Assembly: GCF_900324465.2 (NCBI RefSeq)
Contig: NC_046617.1
Coordinates: 14,073,223 to 14,137,222 of the forward strand
Source of the DNA: Anabas testudineus
Taxonomy: Eukaryota > Chordata > Actinopteri > Anabantiformes > Anabantidae
DNA: 64,000 bases
Direction: 5' to 3'
Shown: positions 12,437 through 24,930 of the stretch, in pieces
Numbering within the stretch: the first letter of the stretch is position 1
Layout of the letters: each line of letters opens with the position of its first letter
Notes under the pieces: generated by a model
Told to the model about the DNA's origin: nothing
Databases searched by the model: none
What the model saw: the letters and a program-made list of their open reading frames with translations, nothing else
Program-made: the position numbers and the translations under genes

Positions 12437-15148
12437 TCACAAGCAGCTGTCCATTATCCTGCCAGGAGTCTCAAGTACGTTCTTTCTGCGGGCGACAGCT
12501 TCCAGGATCTTCTTCCTGGGTCCCAGCTGGATGCGAATGCCTTTCAGGTCTTCATCAGAGCAAAGCATGAGTGCCTCCAAATCCAGGTGTTCTCTGTTGA
12601 AGGCGATGGCGAATTCTGGCAGGGAGATAGCAGACAGGAACGCTTCCAAGGGAGATGTTTCTTCATCTTCATCATCCAAGCCCAGGTCTTCCTGTTCCCA
12701 GGGCAGGTCTGCGTCGCCAGTCCCCTCAAAGCCAGCAACATCTTCCTCTGCCTCTAACAAGTTGTTATGAACCAGGTAGCCGAGACTTTCATTGTTCCCA
12801 CTGGGGACATCGTCTGACTCCACACCCATCTTCTTCATAAAAATCAGACCCCCAAGACCAGGCCGGTTGAAGATGGACTGTTTGACATGGCCTGGTTCTT
12901 CTTTGTCATTATCGTCATCTTCGAATCCTGCCATTCCTTCATCATCTGATATGTCCTCGTCCTGCTCGTTGAACACATCCAGAAACTCTGGCTTCTCTGG
13001 GTTTCCGTTATCCGGTTTGTGGAAAATAACATTTCCATCTCCTCCTGGTCTCTGCAGTGTGCCTTTGGCTTTCACTCCAAACGTCTTCTGGAGTGTACCT
13101 TTGAGGGTGATTTTACGGGAGCCAGATTTCTCAGCAGCAGTGAGCTTGGAGTACTGCTCGCCAACACCAGACATGGTACCACCGTTTGAGAAGGACGAGG
13201 CCATGCTCGCCTCTGAGACAGACCCAGTGCTGCCTGCTCCGTGGTACATTTTATCCATCTTGCTCTGGTGTCTCTTCTTCACCTTCTCGCAGAGTTTCAC
13301 TCGTTTTTCTGCTTCTTTCGTTGCTTCCTTCTTTAGATTGGCGACCTTCTTTGGGTTCTGGATGGTCTGCTGGGAGGCAGCAGCGTCGAGGAAGCGCACG
13401 CAGTCCATGCGGTCACGTGAAGCAGCAACGTCCATGGCTGTGTGGAATTCATTGTCCAGTGCGAAAAGGTTGGCGCCAAAGTTGACAAGGAAGCTGAGGA
13501 TGTGCATGTGGCCATTAGCTGCAGCATGGTGCAACGGCGTGTTTCCCCATATGTCACTTCTGTTAGGGTCTCCTCTGTGGAACAAAGGAAAAGAAAAATA
13601 TGATTTTTTCTACACTGCATGATACGTGATCTATCCAATTCATGAAACATCAAGCCAACAATTAGTTAACGGAGCTTAACATGAAGACTGGAAACCGGTA
13701 GAACCAGCTAACTTAGATTCTGGCCAAAGGTAACCGACACTTCTAAAGCTCCCTACTACACATAATATATCTTATTAGTTTAATCTAAGAGTCTAAAAAC
13801 TAAAATTAGCCATCTGAGGGAGATCAGACCATTTATTGTCAGGGAGCAGTGACTTCCTACAGTTGTTGGTTGCTGGGCAATTAATTGTGGTCAAGAAGTA
13901 GTGGGCCAACCTATCTCACACTGATATGTCGTTATCACACTTTAAATATGGAATAAACAAAAAAGATATGGTGTTAATTTATTGCGCTTTAAACGTGTGT
14001 AAGTGGATTTTGTTAGCTTTGAACAGAACCAGGCAAGCTGTTTTAATTATTCTTATTAAGCTAAGTTAGCTAATTTAGTTAATTTAATCCATAATAACCA
14101 GGTGGTTATTAACCACCTGACAGTGCGTAGAGCTTCTTTGGATTTTACAGCACAAATATTGTAAAAAAATTGTAAATTAAAGTAAATTTTAGAGCCCTGC
14201 CAGTTACTTCTACTTTGGAGTACTACTAAGTATTTAGTTGGTGTATATTGTAGTGCTGCCACCTCTTAACATGGCTGAAGGTAATTGGTAAGCTATTAAG
14301 AATGTAAGTCCTCCATCTCAGTGCCTTATTGTTACAGCCATAAAAGTCCTGAATACTGTAACAGCAACTGCTGACCATAAATCCCATTTGGTTATTACCA
14401 AAGCCAAAATGCCTATGTGATAATAAACCCTAACCCTGGCCTCATAACTCTCCGTCTCCCTGAAACTGAAACGTGAAATGTTTTTCAGTGAAATGTCATT
14501 GTTAATTTCAGCCTGGCATTTTGTTGAACTGAAAAGGGGATGGAGGTGGTGTTGATGGGAACAGATGAAGGCCTCTTTTGTTTCACAAGATGGCTTTGGC
14601 TGATTAAACATTTGGACCAGCTACTGTGGTAGAGAGTAGCCTAAAGAGTGGAATGTTTTAGCTCATTACATTGTAGTGGGCGATGCGAACACCAACACCA
14701 TGATATCAAAACCCAGGCAAAGCTGGTTCCTAACCAGAACCAGGCACAGTATATGAAACACTGGTAAAACTAATTCGACAATAATGTAAAGCTTTGCTCT
14801 GTGAGTACGTTTTACTGTCATACTGCTTCATTAAAATGTCTGATCAGTCCCTGTCAGGCCCGGCCTACTTTCCAAGGGGCCTCAACATATTTCAGTGAAG
14901 TACAGGACAATAAAGTATAAACCGGTTATTTGAGTCTAGACAAAATGTGAGATTAAACACATTCAGAAGGAAGTGTGTCATGCTTACTCTCTGCTGCAAA
15001 TGAGCTGAAGAGCATCCACATGTCCATGGAAAGCAGCCAGTATGGTGGGAGTCATGCCATCCTCATCCGCAGTGTTCAGGTCCTTTCTTGTGGCCTCCTT
15101 CAAAAGGTCCAAGTTTCCATCAATCGCTGCTTTGTGGTACCTAGGCAT
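12437..15148 (-). CDS. anks4b: ANKS4B (harmonin-interacting ankyrin/SAM protein)
   Basis: Scaffold of the intermicrovillar adhesion complex in brush borders, where it binds harmonin (USH1C) and MYO7B; paralogue of USH1G/SANS. Two coding exons on the minus strand: 14988-15148 and 12437-13574, 1299 nt, 432 residues (human 417). Four ankyrin repeats fill about residues 1-130 ([43 protein letters not shown]). A basic coiled stretch follows (about 130-175), then an acidic linker with the family's [10 protein letters not shown] motif, and a C-terminal SAM domain at about 361-420 ([23 protein letters not shown]). It ends in SCL, which fits a class I PDZ ligand (S/T-x-hydrophobic), matching human TSL. 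ANKS4B rather than USH1G is chosen from NFGAN(L/I)FALDN and NPKKV. The start codon follows an AG and a 17-T tract, so it may open the second exon. Confidence 0.95.
13662..14082. mobile_element. Degraded dispersed inverted-repeat element, copy in anks4b intron
   Basis: The left arm reads GAGCTTAACATGAAGACTGG and the right arm, reversed, begins AGCTAACTTAGCTTAATAAG. Both ends also hold AACCAG(C) blocks in opposite orientation. The inside contains CAGTGACTTCCT and GGTTGCTGGGCAA (13868-13880), which reversed equals the end of the 47-base unit at 20142-20188. I read this as an old copy of a non-autonomous element frequent in percomorph fish. Family name not assigned; borders approximate. Confidence 0.55.
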
Positions 15149-15177
15149 CTTTTAAGAACCAAAAAAAAAAAAAAAAA

Positions 15178-15990
15178 GAAAACACAGAATGGTTCAAACA
15201 AATCTCCCACTGTCTTTCACTTTTCCCCCCTTACTCCTGTCAGACGCCCAAGACTGACACGTCTGCAGACTCGAGCAAACAAAGTGATGACTGGGCGTCA
15301 ACATATCAGCAGCTCGCAGCCATAAAACAAAAGCAAAGTCCAGTTCCCTGATGTCAGCTGCACCACTGCAAGCTCACCATCATCAGTCTTTTAAGCATTA
15401 GTTATGAAAAGAGGAATCACAGCTAAAAGTTAAGTGTTGCTTATTAATATTATTAGTTATTAATTTAAGCCAAGGTTGTTGGGTTGTTTACTAAAATTCC
15501 TCGTAGTTTTACTTTTAATAGCTGTCACATAAATGTAGAAACATGCATCTCATTTATAGAGTTGATTAGAAGTAGAAACCAGCATGTGGTCAAATTAATA
15601 TTTAAATGGTACATTACTTAAAAAGTGCTAAACTAGATTAAACCATGGCTATTTTGTTAGTGTGCACTTGTGGTTAAAAATATTAAGGCAATGAAATTTA
15701 ATATATCTTTGAATTGTTTTTTAGATCCCGCTCCACCCGTCCAGCAGGTGGCGGTAACGCGTCTCTCTGGCCGGATAGAGGCCACAGAAGAAGTCGCCTC
15801 TCACACGGACCAATGAATGGAGACCGGGAAGAAACGCAGCTCGACGCTTCTCTCCCTGCATCGTTTTCTCTTCCTGGTCGCCTTCTAGCTTAAAAAACAC
15901 AATGGAGTTGTAGCTGTGGAGAGCTGGAAACTCCTCAGCCATTTCCACAGCCAGAAAAACCGGACCGACCACTCGCTGTCTTCCCCCCCG
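15178..15990. other. Divergent intergenic region anks4b / slc25a17
   Basis: About 0.9 kb separates the two start codons, which point away from each other. It is mostly AT-rich. The 3' part (15960-16040) becomes C/G-rich with CCCCCCGCGGCGC and TTCCCGG, and probably holds the slc25a17 start region. No other gene is visible. Confidence 0.5.
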
Positions 15991-16044
15991 CGGCGCTCCG
16001 CGGTTACTTCCCGGTGTTCAGCGTGAGCGGGAGACGCTGCAGAG

Positions 16045-19000
16045 ATGTCCGACAACGGTGGCTCGGCTGTCGGCCTTCTGTCCTACGAGACGCTGGTCCA
16101 TGCTGTGGCAGGTGCAATGGTGAGTGGACATGTAAAGTGTTTAAATGGAGAGGGAGTGAGCTTTTTTCAACACATTTAGTGTTTTTACGCTGTGTTTGGT
16201 CTTTTAGGGGAGCATGACAGCTATGACTGTCTTCTTTCCTCTGGACACAGCCAAAAGCAGACTGCAGGGTGAGTTGAACGAGTTTAGTGGGAGTCTGACT
16301 GCAGCCCACTCATCTTCTCTTTCACTTTTTATGTTTTATTATTCTTTAAAGCTAATTTAAGTTACCATCTATCAAGCTACCAGTATATACTACTTTCCTC
16401 ACTATATACTAATCATATAATGAAGAAAATGTTAGATAGAACCAGCAGGAATGAAGTATAAATTATTATAAATCAGTCTTGGTATTGCTTTATACTGTGT
16501 GTTTGTAATGTTATTTTTATTGTGACACTCTGCTCATCAAAGGTTCTGTATAAATGAATGTTTCACTAACTTACTTCTGTCCTTTAAACTCCTTAAACCC
16601 AGTTCGTTACTCATTGTTCATTAATTCTTGCTACTCTTGTGTTTGACTTTTAGTGGATGAGAAGCGAAAGTCCAAGTCCACTCCGGTTATCCTGGCTGAG
16701 ATTGCAAAGGAAGAAGGCTTGTAAGTATGATTTTGTGCCATACTGTCACTGAAGTTTCATCTATACTTTGAATCAAGAACCACTAATGATAGGCAGTTTT
16801 AATCAAAAGTACCCCAGGGTAGTGCAGGATTATTGTTCAGTCAAAACAAGCATAAATATGTTTATTTGACATTATTATAGACCAAATGATTATTTAAAGA
16901 AAAAACAAACAGTAGATTAATCAATAATAAAGACACCAGTCCGTTAATATTACCAGCTTATTTGTGTTTAAATGGCAATGTGACTGAACTCTCACTATTT
17001 AAATGATTCTCCACCACTTCTCCCAGTCAGTCTCTGTACAGAGGCTGGTTCCCCGTCATCTCCAGCCTCTGCTGCTCCAACTTTGTTTACTTCTACACTT
17101 TTAACTCGCTGAAGAAGGCGATGGTGTCGGGTCGGGGCAAGTCCAGACCCAGCAAAGACCTGCTCATGGGGATAGCATCAGGTAAATACACATACAGAAA
17201 AACTAAAAATGATTGTCCTATCAAGTACTAAAACTGAAACTAAGATTTAAAGGTAATTTCTTTGTGCATTACCTACTACTTGTGCATTGAGTACTGTAAA
17301 GAATTCACTACTAGCACAGACAAACTACATTTACCATGTAATTCTGGATTAATCTAATACTTGGGTAGCTTCCTGTTAACAAAAGTTTGACCAAGTTCGA
17401 ACAGTCTTGTATATGTAGTCCATGAACCTAGCATATTTCCCAATTAGTACTGACCAGCCTTCACCCCTAAGTTTGATGTGGATGAAGGACAGTTTCCTCA
17501 ATATGTAGATCATGAACCCAACATGTTTGTAATTAGTACTTCTCAATCAAGTGCTATAAGCTGTTTTAACTGTGTGTTTTTTTTGTTTGTTTGTTTGTTT
17601 GTTTTTTGTTCATGCAGGGGTGGTAAACGTGCTGCTGACTACTCCCATGTGGGTGGTCAACACTCGACTGAAGCTGCAGGGGGCAAAGTTCAGAAATGAA
17701 GACCTGCAGCAGACCCAGTACAGGGGCATATTTGGTGTGTGAGATATATATCTGTATTATAGTTTTAGCTTTTGTTACTACACAATTGTAAAACACTGCT
17801 GTCTATATATACTGTATATGATTTCTGTTTTAGATGCCTTCTCACAGATCATAGCTAATGAGGGATTGGGAACTCTGTGGAACGGCACTCTGCCCTCTCT
17901 TATCCTCGTCCTCAACCCGGCTGTACAGTTCATGTTTTATGAGGCCATGAAAAGGAAGGCAGGCAAGGGAGGGAGGAAGGTGAGGGGACTCGGAAAATAC
18001 ACATAATGATACGTAATGTTGTTGTCACATGTGATAGGTGATCACTTTTTGTTAAGAATGACCTACATTATGTTTAATAGTTATATTGCATTGCTGGGTA
18101 AACTATATTGCTATAGTTTAATATGACAGTTACTGAAACCACTGGTAATGAGCAAATTTAATTTTTATGTCTACCCACAGATATCATCAGCAGAGATCTT
18201 TCTAATCGGAGCCATTGCCAAGGCCATTGCTACCACTGCAACATATCCTCTTCAGACAGTTCAGGCAATTCTGAGGGTAAACGCTAATAAACTTTAATCC
18301 TTCTGTTTGCTTTCCACTAGTTCTTGACTTGAGATATTCAATACCTTTCTTATTGACAATAAACCTTATGAAGGACAAAAAAAAACAAAACATCAAATCT
18401 GACTTAAAATAATTTCCTGTGTAGCCGAAGCCTGACACATCTTATTACTTTGTGCCACAGACTTGAAGATGTCGTCCTGAAACTATTAAAACACATAAAT
18501 AAATCACACTGTTACACTGGGCAAAATTACTGTAGCTGGACAAAAACACAGCTGGTTGCCAGGCAGCTCTTTCTTGGGTTGAACCAGTTGCCTAGTAACC
18601 TACAGTATGAAGAGTCCACAAATAACTCAGCACATTAATCCTCGTAGAAATGTGACTCACTTTGTTCTGAGTTTACTACGTTGCATTTGAATCTGCAGTA
18701 TCTAAATTGCTCCACTAAAATCTACTTTAACGGTCTGTGGTTTCATTAGAGCAACAAATGTGTCCAAGAAATACACAGTTGATTCCTATCTTTAATAGTA
18801 TAATAACTTAAGCTAAGTTTTTATTTTTAAATAAATAAAATAATTTAGTAGTACAAATGCCACACACAGTGGCATTGATGGATTTGGTTTCAAAGGATGT
18901 ATTAGCAACAAAAAGAATCTTGAATATTTTTCCAGCCACATTTTAATATTATGCATGAAATCTTTGTGTTTTAGCTTTCAGATTTAAAAATACAGAATAT

Positions 19001-19519
19001 AAGTGCATAATGGTTCAATACATTTTCACCTTTTTATAGCACAAAGGTGGATCTTTCAAAAGAAAAACCTAATAAAATCTATTGTACACTTATTATAGAG
19101 TATAGAGACTTTATTCACAATCTCATGATAATCTCAGTTCTTTAACAGCACTTCCAGTGATTAAACCATCAAACCTGCTTCATGTTTTCTTACCAGTTTG
19201 GCCAGTACAAAGGTGACGGCAAAGGCGGCGTGATTGGAAGCCTCTCGAACATTTTGACTCTGCTAATGGACAGAATCAAGTGAGAGCAGAATGTAACTAC
19301 AAATACATAATATACACTGCTAAAAAGGTTTTAACAAATGGTCATTAATATGTCTGTTCTCTATGTTACAGGAGGAATGGTTTTCTTGGTTTGTACAAAG
19401 GCTTGGAGGCAAAGCTGCTCCAGACAGTATTGACAGCTGCTCTCATGTTTGTTGTATATGAGAAGATCACTGCTGCTACCTTCAAAGTCATGGGCATTAA
19501 CAAGACACTGAAGCAGTGA
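16045..19519 (+). CDS. slc25a17: Peroxisomal membrane protein PMP34 (SLC25A17)
   Basis: Mitochondrial-carrier-family transporter of the peroxisomal membrane; the mammalian protein exchanges CoA, FAD, NAD and related nucleotides. Exons: 16045-16119, 16208-16268, 16654-16720, 17027-17181, 17618-17734, 17834-17979, 18181-18276, 19197-19279, 19372-19519; 948 nt, 315 residues (human 307). Six membrane helices in three repeats with signatures [22 protein letters not shown] and [10 protein letters not shown], the last two departing from PxDxxR just as human PMP34 does. Other near-identical blocks are [26 protein letters not shown], cut here as [10 protein letters not shown] and [10 protein letters not shown], and [17 protein letters not shown]. 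The start was chosen because [27 protein letters not shown] continues into LVHAVAGA of the human protein. It converges tail-to-tail with dxo. Confidence 0.97.
17582..17604. repeat. (TTTG)n run at slc25a17 exon 5 acceptor
   Basis: TTTG units ending about 13 bases before the acceptor of exon 5 (CATGCAG at 17611-17617), so they form its pyrimidine-rich tract. Confidence 0.9.
18480..18620 (+). mobile_element. Fragment of the dispersed inverted-repeat element in slc25a17 intron 8
   Basis: Contains a 47-base unit at 18554-18600 that starts GGTTGCCAGG and ends CCTAGTAACC, imperfect inverted repeats. It matches the unit at 20142-20188 at 38 of 47 positions by eye. It lies in the intron between exons 7 and 8 of the gene. 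Borders of the larger element are unclear. Confidence 0.45.
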
Positions 19520-21836
19520 GCATGCATCTACTTGAATACAGTACTGCATTGGTAGCAGTAGTAGTACGTTTTGGTAATTGTATCAGTCTCATAAATGGTC
19601 TAATAAGAGATGGCTTTAGATTCGCACACAAGCCTAAAACATGCATCATAACCAAATTCTTCAGACTTCAGTGATTCATTGAATGCAGAATTGATGTAGC
19701 ACCAGTCTTAATGAAATAGATCATGTGGAGGTAAACTGAATCTGAGAGTACCTTAATTTGCAGAAAAAGACAAATGTCATCCTTATGTCATTCCTTATAA
19801 TTCAGATAAATGAAATTCTATCAGCTTTTTAACACTAGTTTGGAAGAACGCATTATAATATAAAGACTTTGAGATTTGACAAAGAGACTTATTCACTTTC
19901 TTCCAAGAGTTAGGTGAGAAGATTTGTATCAGTTCTTGTCTATGCACCAAATATAAATATAAATTAATTTAATTTAATAATTTCAGCTGTCATTGGTTAG
20001 CTTCTGGAGGAAATAATCAAAGTGTGAGGGACCAGGAACAATTAACAAAATTAGTGTACTGGCACTTCTGACTTTTCAAGTAACATGTAACTTTCTTGTT
20101 TAATTAAAAACCTAAAAATACAGCTAATCAGGGTCTCTACTGGTTGCCAGGAAACTGTTACTTGGTTGGAATCAGTTGCCCAGCAACCTGTGGAGACTCG
20201 GCATTAGATGGTTCAGATAACAGGCACCACAGTGCTGTTTATCATCTAGCTCTGTCTCTATTTCTTAATTAGAAGCAATGTTACCTGAACCATGAATATA
20301 ATACTTCATACAGTGTGAGATGACAGGTAAATTAGGTTATAGCCACAATTAAATCAACAAGAGTGATTAACACTGGATGAAATGTAAATGATCAGATAAG
20401 CAGAATTTAACAAGAAGCTGTGGAAACAATAGAAATATTAAAATGGGTTAGGGTTAGTTATACTGAAGACGAGAATTACAAGGGTCTTATCGAATGTGTT
20501 GCTTTATGCCTTATGATGAAGCTGATTCTGATGCACATAAAGTGTTTTTTGTTCACTTAATGCCTCATAAAGCTAGCTGCATAGCCCTATTTCCAGACTT
20601 TTGCTAAGACAAGTTGGCTGGTGTAAGTGATATCAATATTGTTTTTGAAATCTCTGCAGGAAAGTGAATGTATTATTTTGCAAAATGTCAAACTAACTAA
20701 TGACTTATGTCATTATTACACATGAGCATATACAATAACAAAACTTGTGAAATGGAGGAAAGGGTAGAGCTGTCAGTCATATTTCTATACATTTGTGTGC
20801 ACTTATAGTTTTGATTTTATTAATTAAGTTTAAATTAATTTAAAGTGAGAATGAAAACCTAACCCTACAAAGAAAATTTAGAGACACGTGCACAAACCCT
20901 AAATTATACCAGAAAATGTAATTAGTACTGAGATATGTAGTAATTGCTGTAATGACGATGTTTTAGTCAAACCCATGATGCACTGAACTATCTGTTTACA
21001 GTCTTCATAATTGTTTGGGTCAGTATGAACACTTGTCATGCTATATTATTTATGTCACTGTTCTCTTTAATAGTATAAGTTACAGTATTTGTTTATCACA
21101 GTGCTCTTTATCTGAACGTATCTGGACGTTTCTGATGGAACGATCTGACATTTCATTTATTCCTCGTGCTGCCGTCAACACTTTCAGTGTTTGCATTATT
21201 AATACTCATTAATAAGTGCTGGTGGTGTAGGTTACTATGGAGTAGGGGGAATGTTAACAGATTACCAAAAATTAATTTACTAAATTTTAGCTCCTCTCCA
21301 TTAAGTTTAATTACATGAACTTCACAACTTTCAGCACTCTCTGCCAACTCATACAGAAACTGTCCACAATTTAGTTTCATGTTTTAATAAAAGTCTATTA
21401 AGACAGGAAATCGAGACTGCTAGAAGAGAGTATTATTACTGAAATAAATCTGAGCGCAGCAGATGTGTGAAAAAGCAGAAAGCTGTGAACCATGATGATC
21501 TTCAAGAAGGAGGGACTTTAGCTTAATTTGTTCATTAGAACTAGTCCAATCCTGGTCAATGTCTCTCTTTTGGTTATAAAATAACAGCAAAGACAGATAT
21601 CTGAACAGGTAACGGCACTGCCATGGGTATTATTTACTATTTTCTTGTTTTTGCTTGTCTCAACAGTTTACATGAACACATTTTGTAACTGCTAATGTAA
21701 TATATGCTTGAAATGATCTTGAATTTTAAACATACTGTTTTGTTATTTTGTTTCAATTAACACAATACTGTTACTGGTATGTAAATGATTGCCATAACCA
21801 GGAACTATTAAAGTTTGAGAAACAATACTGACACCA
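19520..21836 (+). other. Probable slc25a17 3' UTR and tail-to-tail gap to dxo
   Basis: No coding content is seen. Candidate plus-strand polyadenylation hexamers are AATAAA at about 21385 and ATTAAA at about 21807. The dxo transcript arrives from the other side with its own hexamer at 21852-21857. The stretch holds the element copy described at 19871-20215. Confidence 0.45.
19871..20215 (+). mobile_element. Dispersed inverted-repeat element copy in slc25a17 3' region
   Basis: The left part (TTATTCACTTTCTTCC, AGAGTTAGGTGAGAAGAT) matches the outer arm of the same family as copies at 13.7, 38.6 and 59.6 kb. The inner part holds the second 47-base unit, 20142-20188, starting GGTTGCCAGG and ending CCCAGCAACC. 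Strongly diverged, so old. Family recognised from memory of fish genomes and not named. Confidence 0.5.
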
Positions 21837-21851
21837 AACTGTAATTATTGT

Positions 21852-21857
21852 TTTATT
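21852..21857 (-). promoter_or_regulatory. Candidate polyadenylation signal of dxo
   Basis: AATAAA on the minus strand, about 175 bases past the dxo stop codon. Confidence 0.5.
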
Positions 21858-22028
21858 TCAACATGCCTCAGCTGATGAAAAATGTATTTAAAAAAAATCC
21901 CTTCAGACTGTTCAGTGACATCATTCAAGATGTCAAGTTAATGTTTGAACACATTATTTGGCAAAGAACCATCAAAACGAGCTCTATAGTATAGTGACTG
22001 TCCCCATTAACCCTGTCTTAGTTTTAAA

Positions 22029-23862
22029 TCAGGGCTGATGATGTGAGTCTTCATTACTGCTCATCTCTTCGATGTACCATTGTGGCAGAAATGAATACTG
22101 GGAGTCCCTGTGGATGGAGTAGGTCACATCTCTGTGGGGCTCCCACGAGAACAGGTAAACCACACTGGAAGGGATGCAATAATAACATCAACACAGTGCC
22201 AAGAAGAAACTGCATTTAACAATTTACTTAGTACAGTATTGCTTGGATCACTGAAATTCACCTGGGATTTTCCTCAGTAGCCACACGCTTCACAAACGAC
22301 AGGAAGTCACAGCAAAAGTTCATGCAGACTGTTGGCTTCCAGCAGTTGTATTCATTCTGTTCAGAGGGAAAACAAATTAATATATATATTTTGTATGGTG
22401 AATGGTAGTCTGTCCAGCAACAGCACGTGTAGCTAAAACAGATCTAAATAAATTGCCTTACAATTTTTTACATTTAATGACACAGAGCAAACATTTACAC
22501 TGTACCTTGATGAGATGTGAAATCTTAGATATGTGAAAAGTCTCCACAGAAACTACCACTCCTTCGTGGTCTCGAAAGCCTGCTACAACACGAGGGACAC
22601 CGGGAAGAAACGACTGTGCCCACCATTTGAGCAATTTGAACCTAAGGATCACAAAGATTTAAAAACTTTACAACAGATGAGAGTAGGCAACATCCAGCAG
22701 ATAGCATCATGAAAAATGCTAATGTGATGTTTTGCTGTTCTACCTGTGGAAGTTGCTGCGCTGTTTGGGTGTGCAGATCTCTGCAGATGTCTTCAGCTCC
22801 ATGTAGCATGTAGGAGGAGCTGGAGCACCGGGGTCTTTATCCCGACAGTCCACCTCACCAGAAAACAAAAGTCTGTGATCTGCGAGCCTAGTCTGCACCA
22901 CAGTGCAGAAGGCCTCGTTAGTGTTAACCACTCCGCCCGAGTCAGGTAAGCTGTGGATGTTATCTACAGGCATGGACAAAAATGAAGTAAACTAAGTCAA
23001 AACTGGTATTTTCAATAATCTGATTAGTAATGTAGCTTGAAAGAAAAAGGAAATTACTCTATGCCTTGCATAAACCTACCTGCACATGTGTATTGCTCAA
23101 ACTTGTATCCCCAGTACATCATCTCTTCATGCCTCTCAGTGCGGTTCTCACGTTCCCTCCGTGCAGCTTCCGTTTCCAGTTCACTCATGTAAAGTGTGCC
23201 TCTAAACCTGGTGACCGCCAGCAACCAGCCCTCCCGTGTCTCATAGGGAGTGGTCAGCAGCTTGGTCAGATGTCCTCGCCATGTCACAAAGTCGACATCG
23301 AAAGCACTGGAAGGAGCAGAGGTTGATCAAAGAATGTGTGTTCAACAGAAACAGATGTGGTGAATTAAAACAGGTAAATAAAAAATAACACTTACAATGA
23401 TGAGGATGTTGCAGCCCTTGAGTTTAGTTTTGATCTGTTGGCTACAATCCACCGTAGGATGTGGTCCAGCTTCTCCTTCACACTGTCGTCTCTCTTTATA
23501 AAGCGGTCCTTGTATCCATCTCTCAGGTCAAAATAAGGATTTCTGTCAGGTTCCACATAGTATCTCATCTGTCTGCTGTCATTAAAGAATCTACGCTCTG
23601 AGTCCAAGGAAAAACATCCTACTTCAACGGGCTGTTTGTACACGGGAAAGTCTCTTTCATAAAGCTCCCGTCTGGTGTTCAAACTCTGAGAGGTGAGAGG
23701 ATTTTGCCCCTGAGTTGACCGAGAGTCATACTGGTGGTGGTGGTTTGGTCTGAAGCGTTTATTGTCACTCAGATTCCTTCCACTGGCATCTCTTTCTCTT
23801 TTGTGCGCGGGTTGCTGGTTGTGGTAACTGGAGTTGGGGTTGCGGGATCTGTGGTGGTCCAT
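22029..23862 (-). CDS. dxo: DXO decapping and exoribonuclease protein (DOM3Z)
   Basis: Nuclear 5'-end quality-control enzyme of the DXO/Rai1 family that removes incomplete or NAD caps and degrades the RNA 5'-3'. Coding exons on the minus strand: 23396-23862, 23080-23306, 22744-22963, 22506-22641, 22262-22356, 22029-22164; 1281 nt, 426 residues (human 396). The extra length is an N-terminal polar, basic tail with an NLS-like stretch (HKRER, about residues 20-38). Diagnostic blocks: VEVGCFSLDSER, FDLRDGYKDR, TWRGHLTKLLTTPYE, GYKFEQYTCA. The metal-binding active site is present: FSGEVD (about E268, D270), MELKTS (about E287, K289) and KWWAQSFLPGVP (about Q314). All catalytic residues known to me are kept, so it should be active. 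A non-coding 5' exon is likely (acceptor just before the ATG). Divergent to stk19. Confidence 0.97.
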
Positions 23863-24514
23863 TGCGGGCTAGTGGACAGATGGGCAATGAGACAAATGAA
23901 TGACACTACTGATCACTTAGATGTTTGACAGTTTTACTCTCTCTGAAGGAAAGACAAAACAATCTGTCTTAATCTTAGTAGTGTGGTTGCATGTGAGGCA
24001 ATGCAAATACTGATAGTACTGCTTTAATTAAGTGCTTTATGCTTCTAAGATTACTACGTAAATACATTCCTTTCTATGTAATGTTTGTAACTTCCGACCT
24101 CCTCATTTTATTGTATGCTAACTTGTAGTTACTACTAGCACTGTGCATTGTATATAATCAGTTTTTATGCCTTTTTTTCAGATGTAGTGTATTAATTTCA
24201 AAGAAGATTCAGTATGTTATACTCTGCTGCGACATTTACATTTTCCTTCAAATACCAGTTCAGTTTGTGTAATGAATTGCACCATAACTGAACCATCACC
24301 TCGTAACATCTGTAAACATGTGTCAACGCATATGTTGAGATCTTTATTGTACATGCATGGATATCAATAAACATACGTGCAGCGTTAATCCGTTAATAAA
24401 GCTTCTAAATATAACTCTTTACTTTAGAAATATGTGCTTATTGTCATTACAAAAATACTTTAAAATAGCGATTATTAGCTAAATCACTACTAACTTAAAT
24501 AAATGAGAGCCTAC

Positions 24515-24930
24515 CTGAGCAAGCAGACACGACATAGACAGCTAACTTAAGCTAACGTTAAATGTCTCCTAATGCAGATTAAGTCACACTAATGAACAGT
24601 AGTTTGTGTAAAACCATCGCACTATCCTTCTTTGCTCAAACAAACTCGATAAGTGATAAAGAATGAGAGAAAACATATATAAAAAGCGTTTGTTTGTTTG
24701 TCTACCTAGTGAGCTAACTAGTTAGCATCGTAGGCTAACACCTAATTCAACGTTACTTCCGGTGTTGATCTTTATCATCCAATCCGCTCGGCGGTGGCTG
24801 TGGCACTTCCTGTAAATAAACCTGTAAAGAACAGATTTTAAGTTATTCCCAACAGCTGTGGATGTTGTGTGTTGTTAAAAAGGATCAGTACAATGTGAAT
24901 AGCAATATTTGTGATATTAACGTCCACCAG
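24515..24930. promoter_or_regulatory. Putative shared dxo/stk19 promoter with 5' non-coding exons
   Basis: On the minus strand a consensus donor (GCTCAG|GTAGG) at 24515/24514 could join to the acceptor CACTAG just upstream of the dxo start. On the plus strand the donor CCACCAG|GTAAGAG at 24930/24931 could join to the acceptor CTTCCAG at 25484-25490, just upstream of the stk19 start. Between them lie ACTTCCGG (ETS, 24755-24762), CCAAT (24779-24783), a second CACTTCCTG, and GCTAAC-type motifs. This places a bidirectional promoter near 24.75-24.8 kb. Transcription starts themselves are inferred. Confidence 0.6.

Noticed and set aside
12792-13622. 276-codon open frame on the plus strand opposite anks4b exon 2
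   Set aside because: It mirrors the anks4b coding exon; the product is Ser/Leu/Phe-rich with no recognisable domain, as expected for an antisense shadow.
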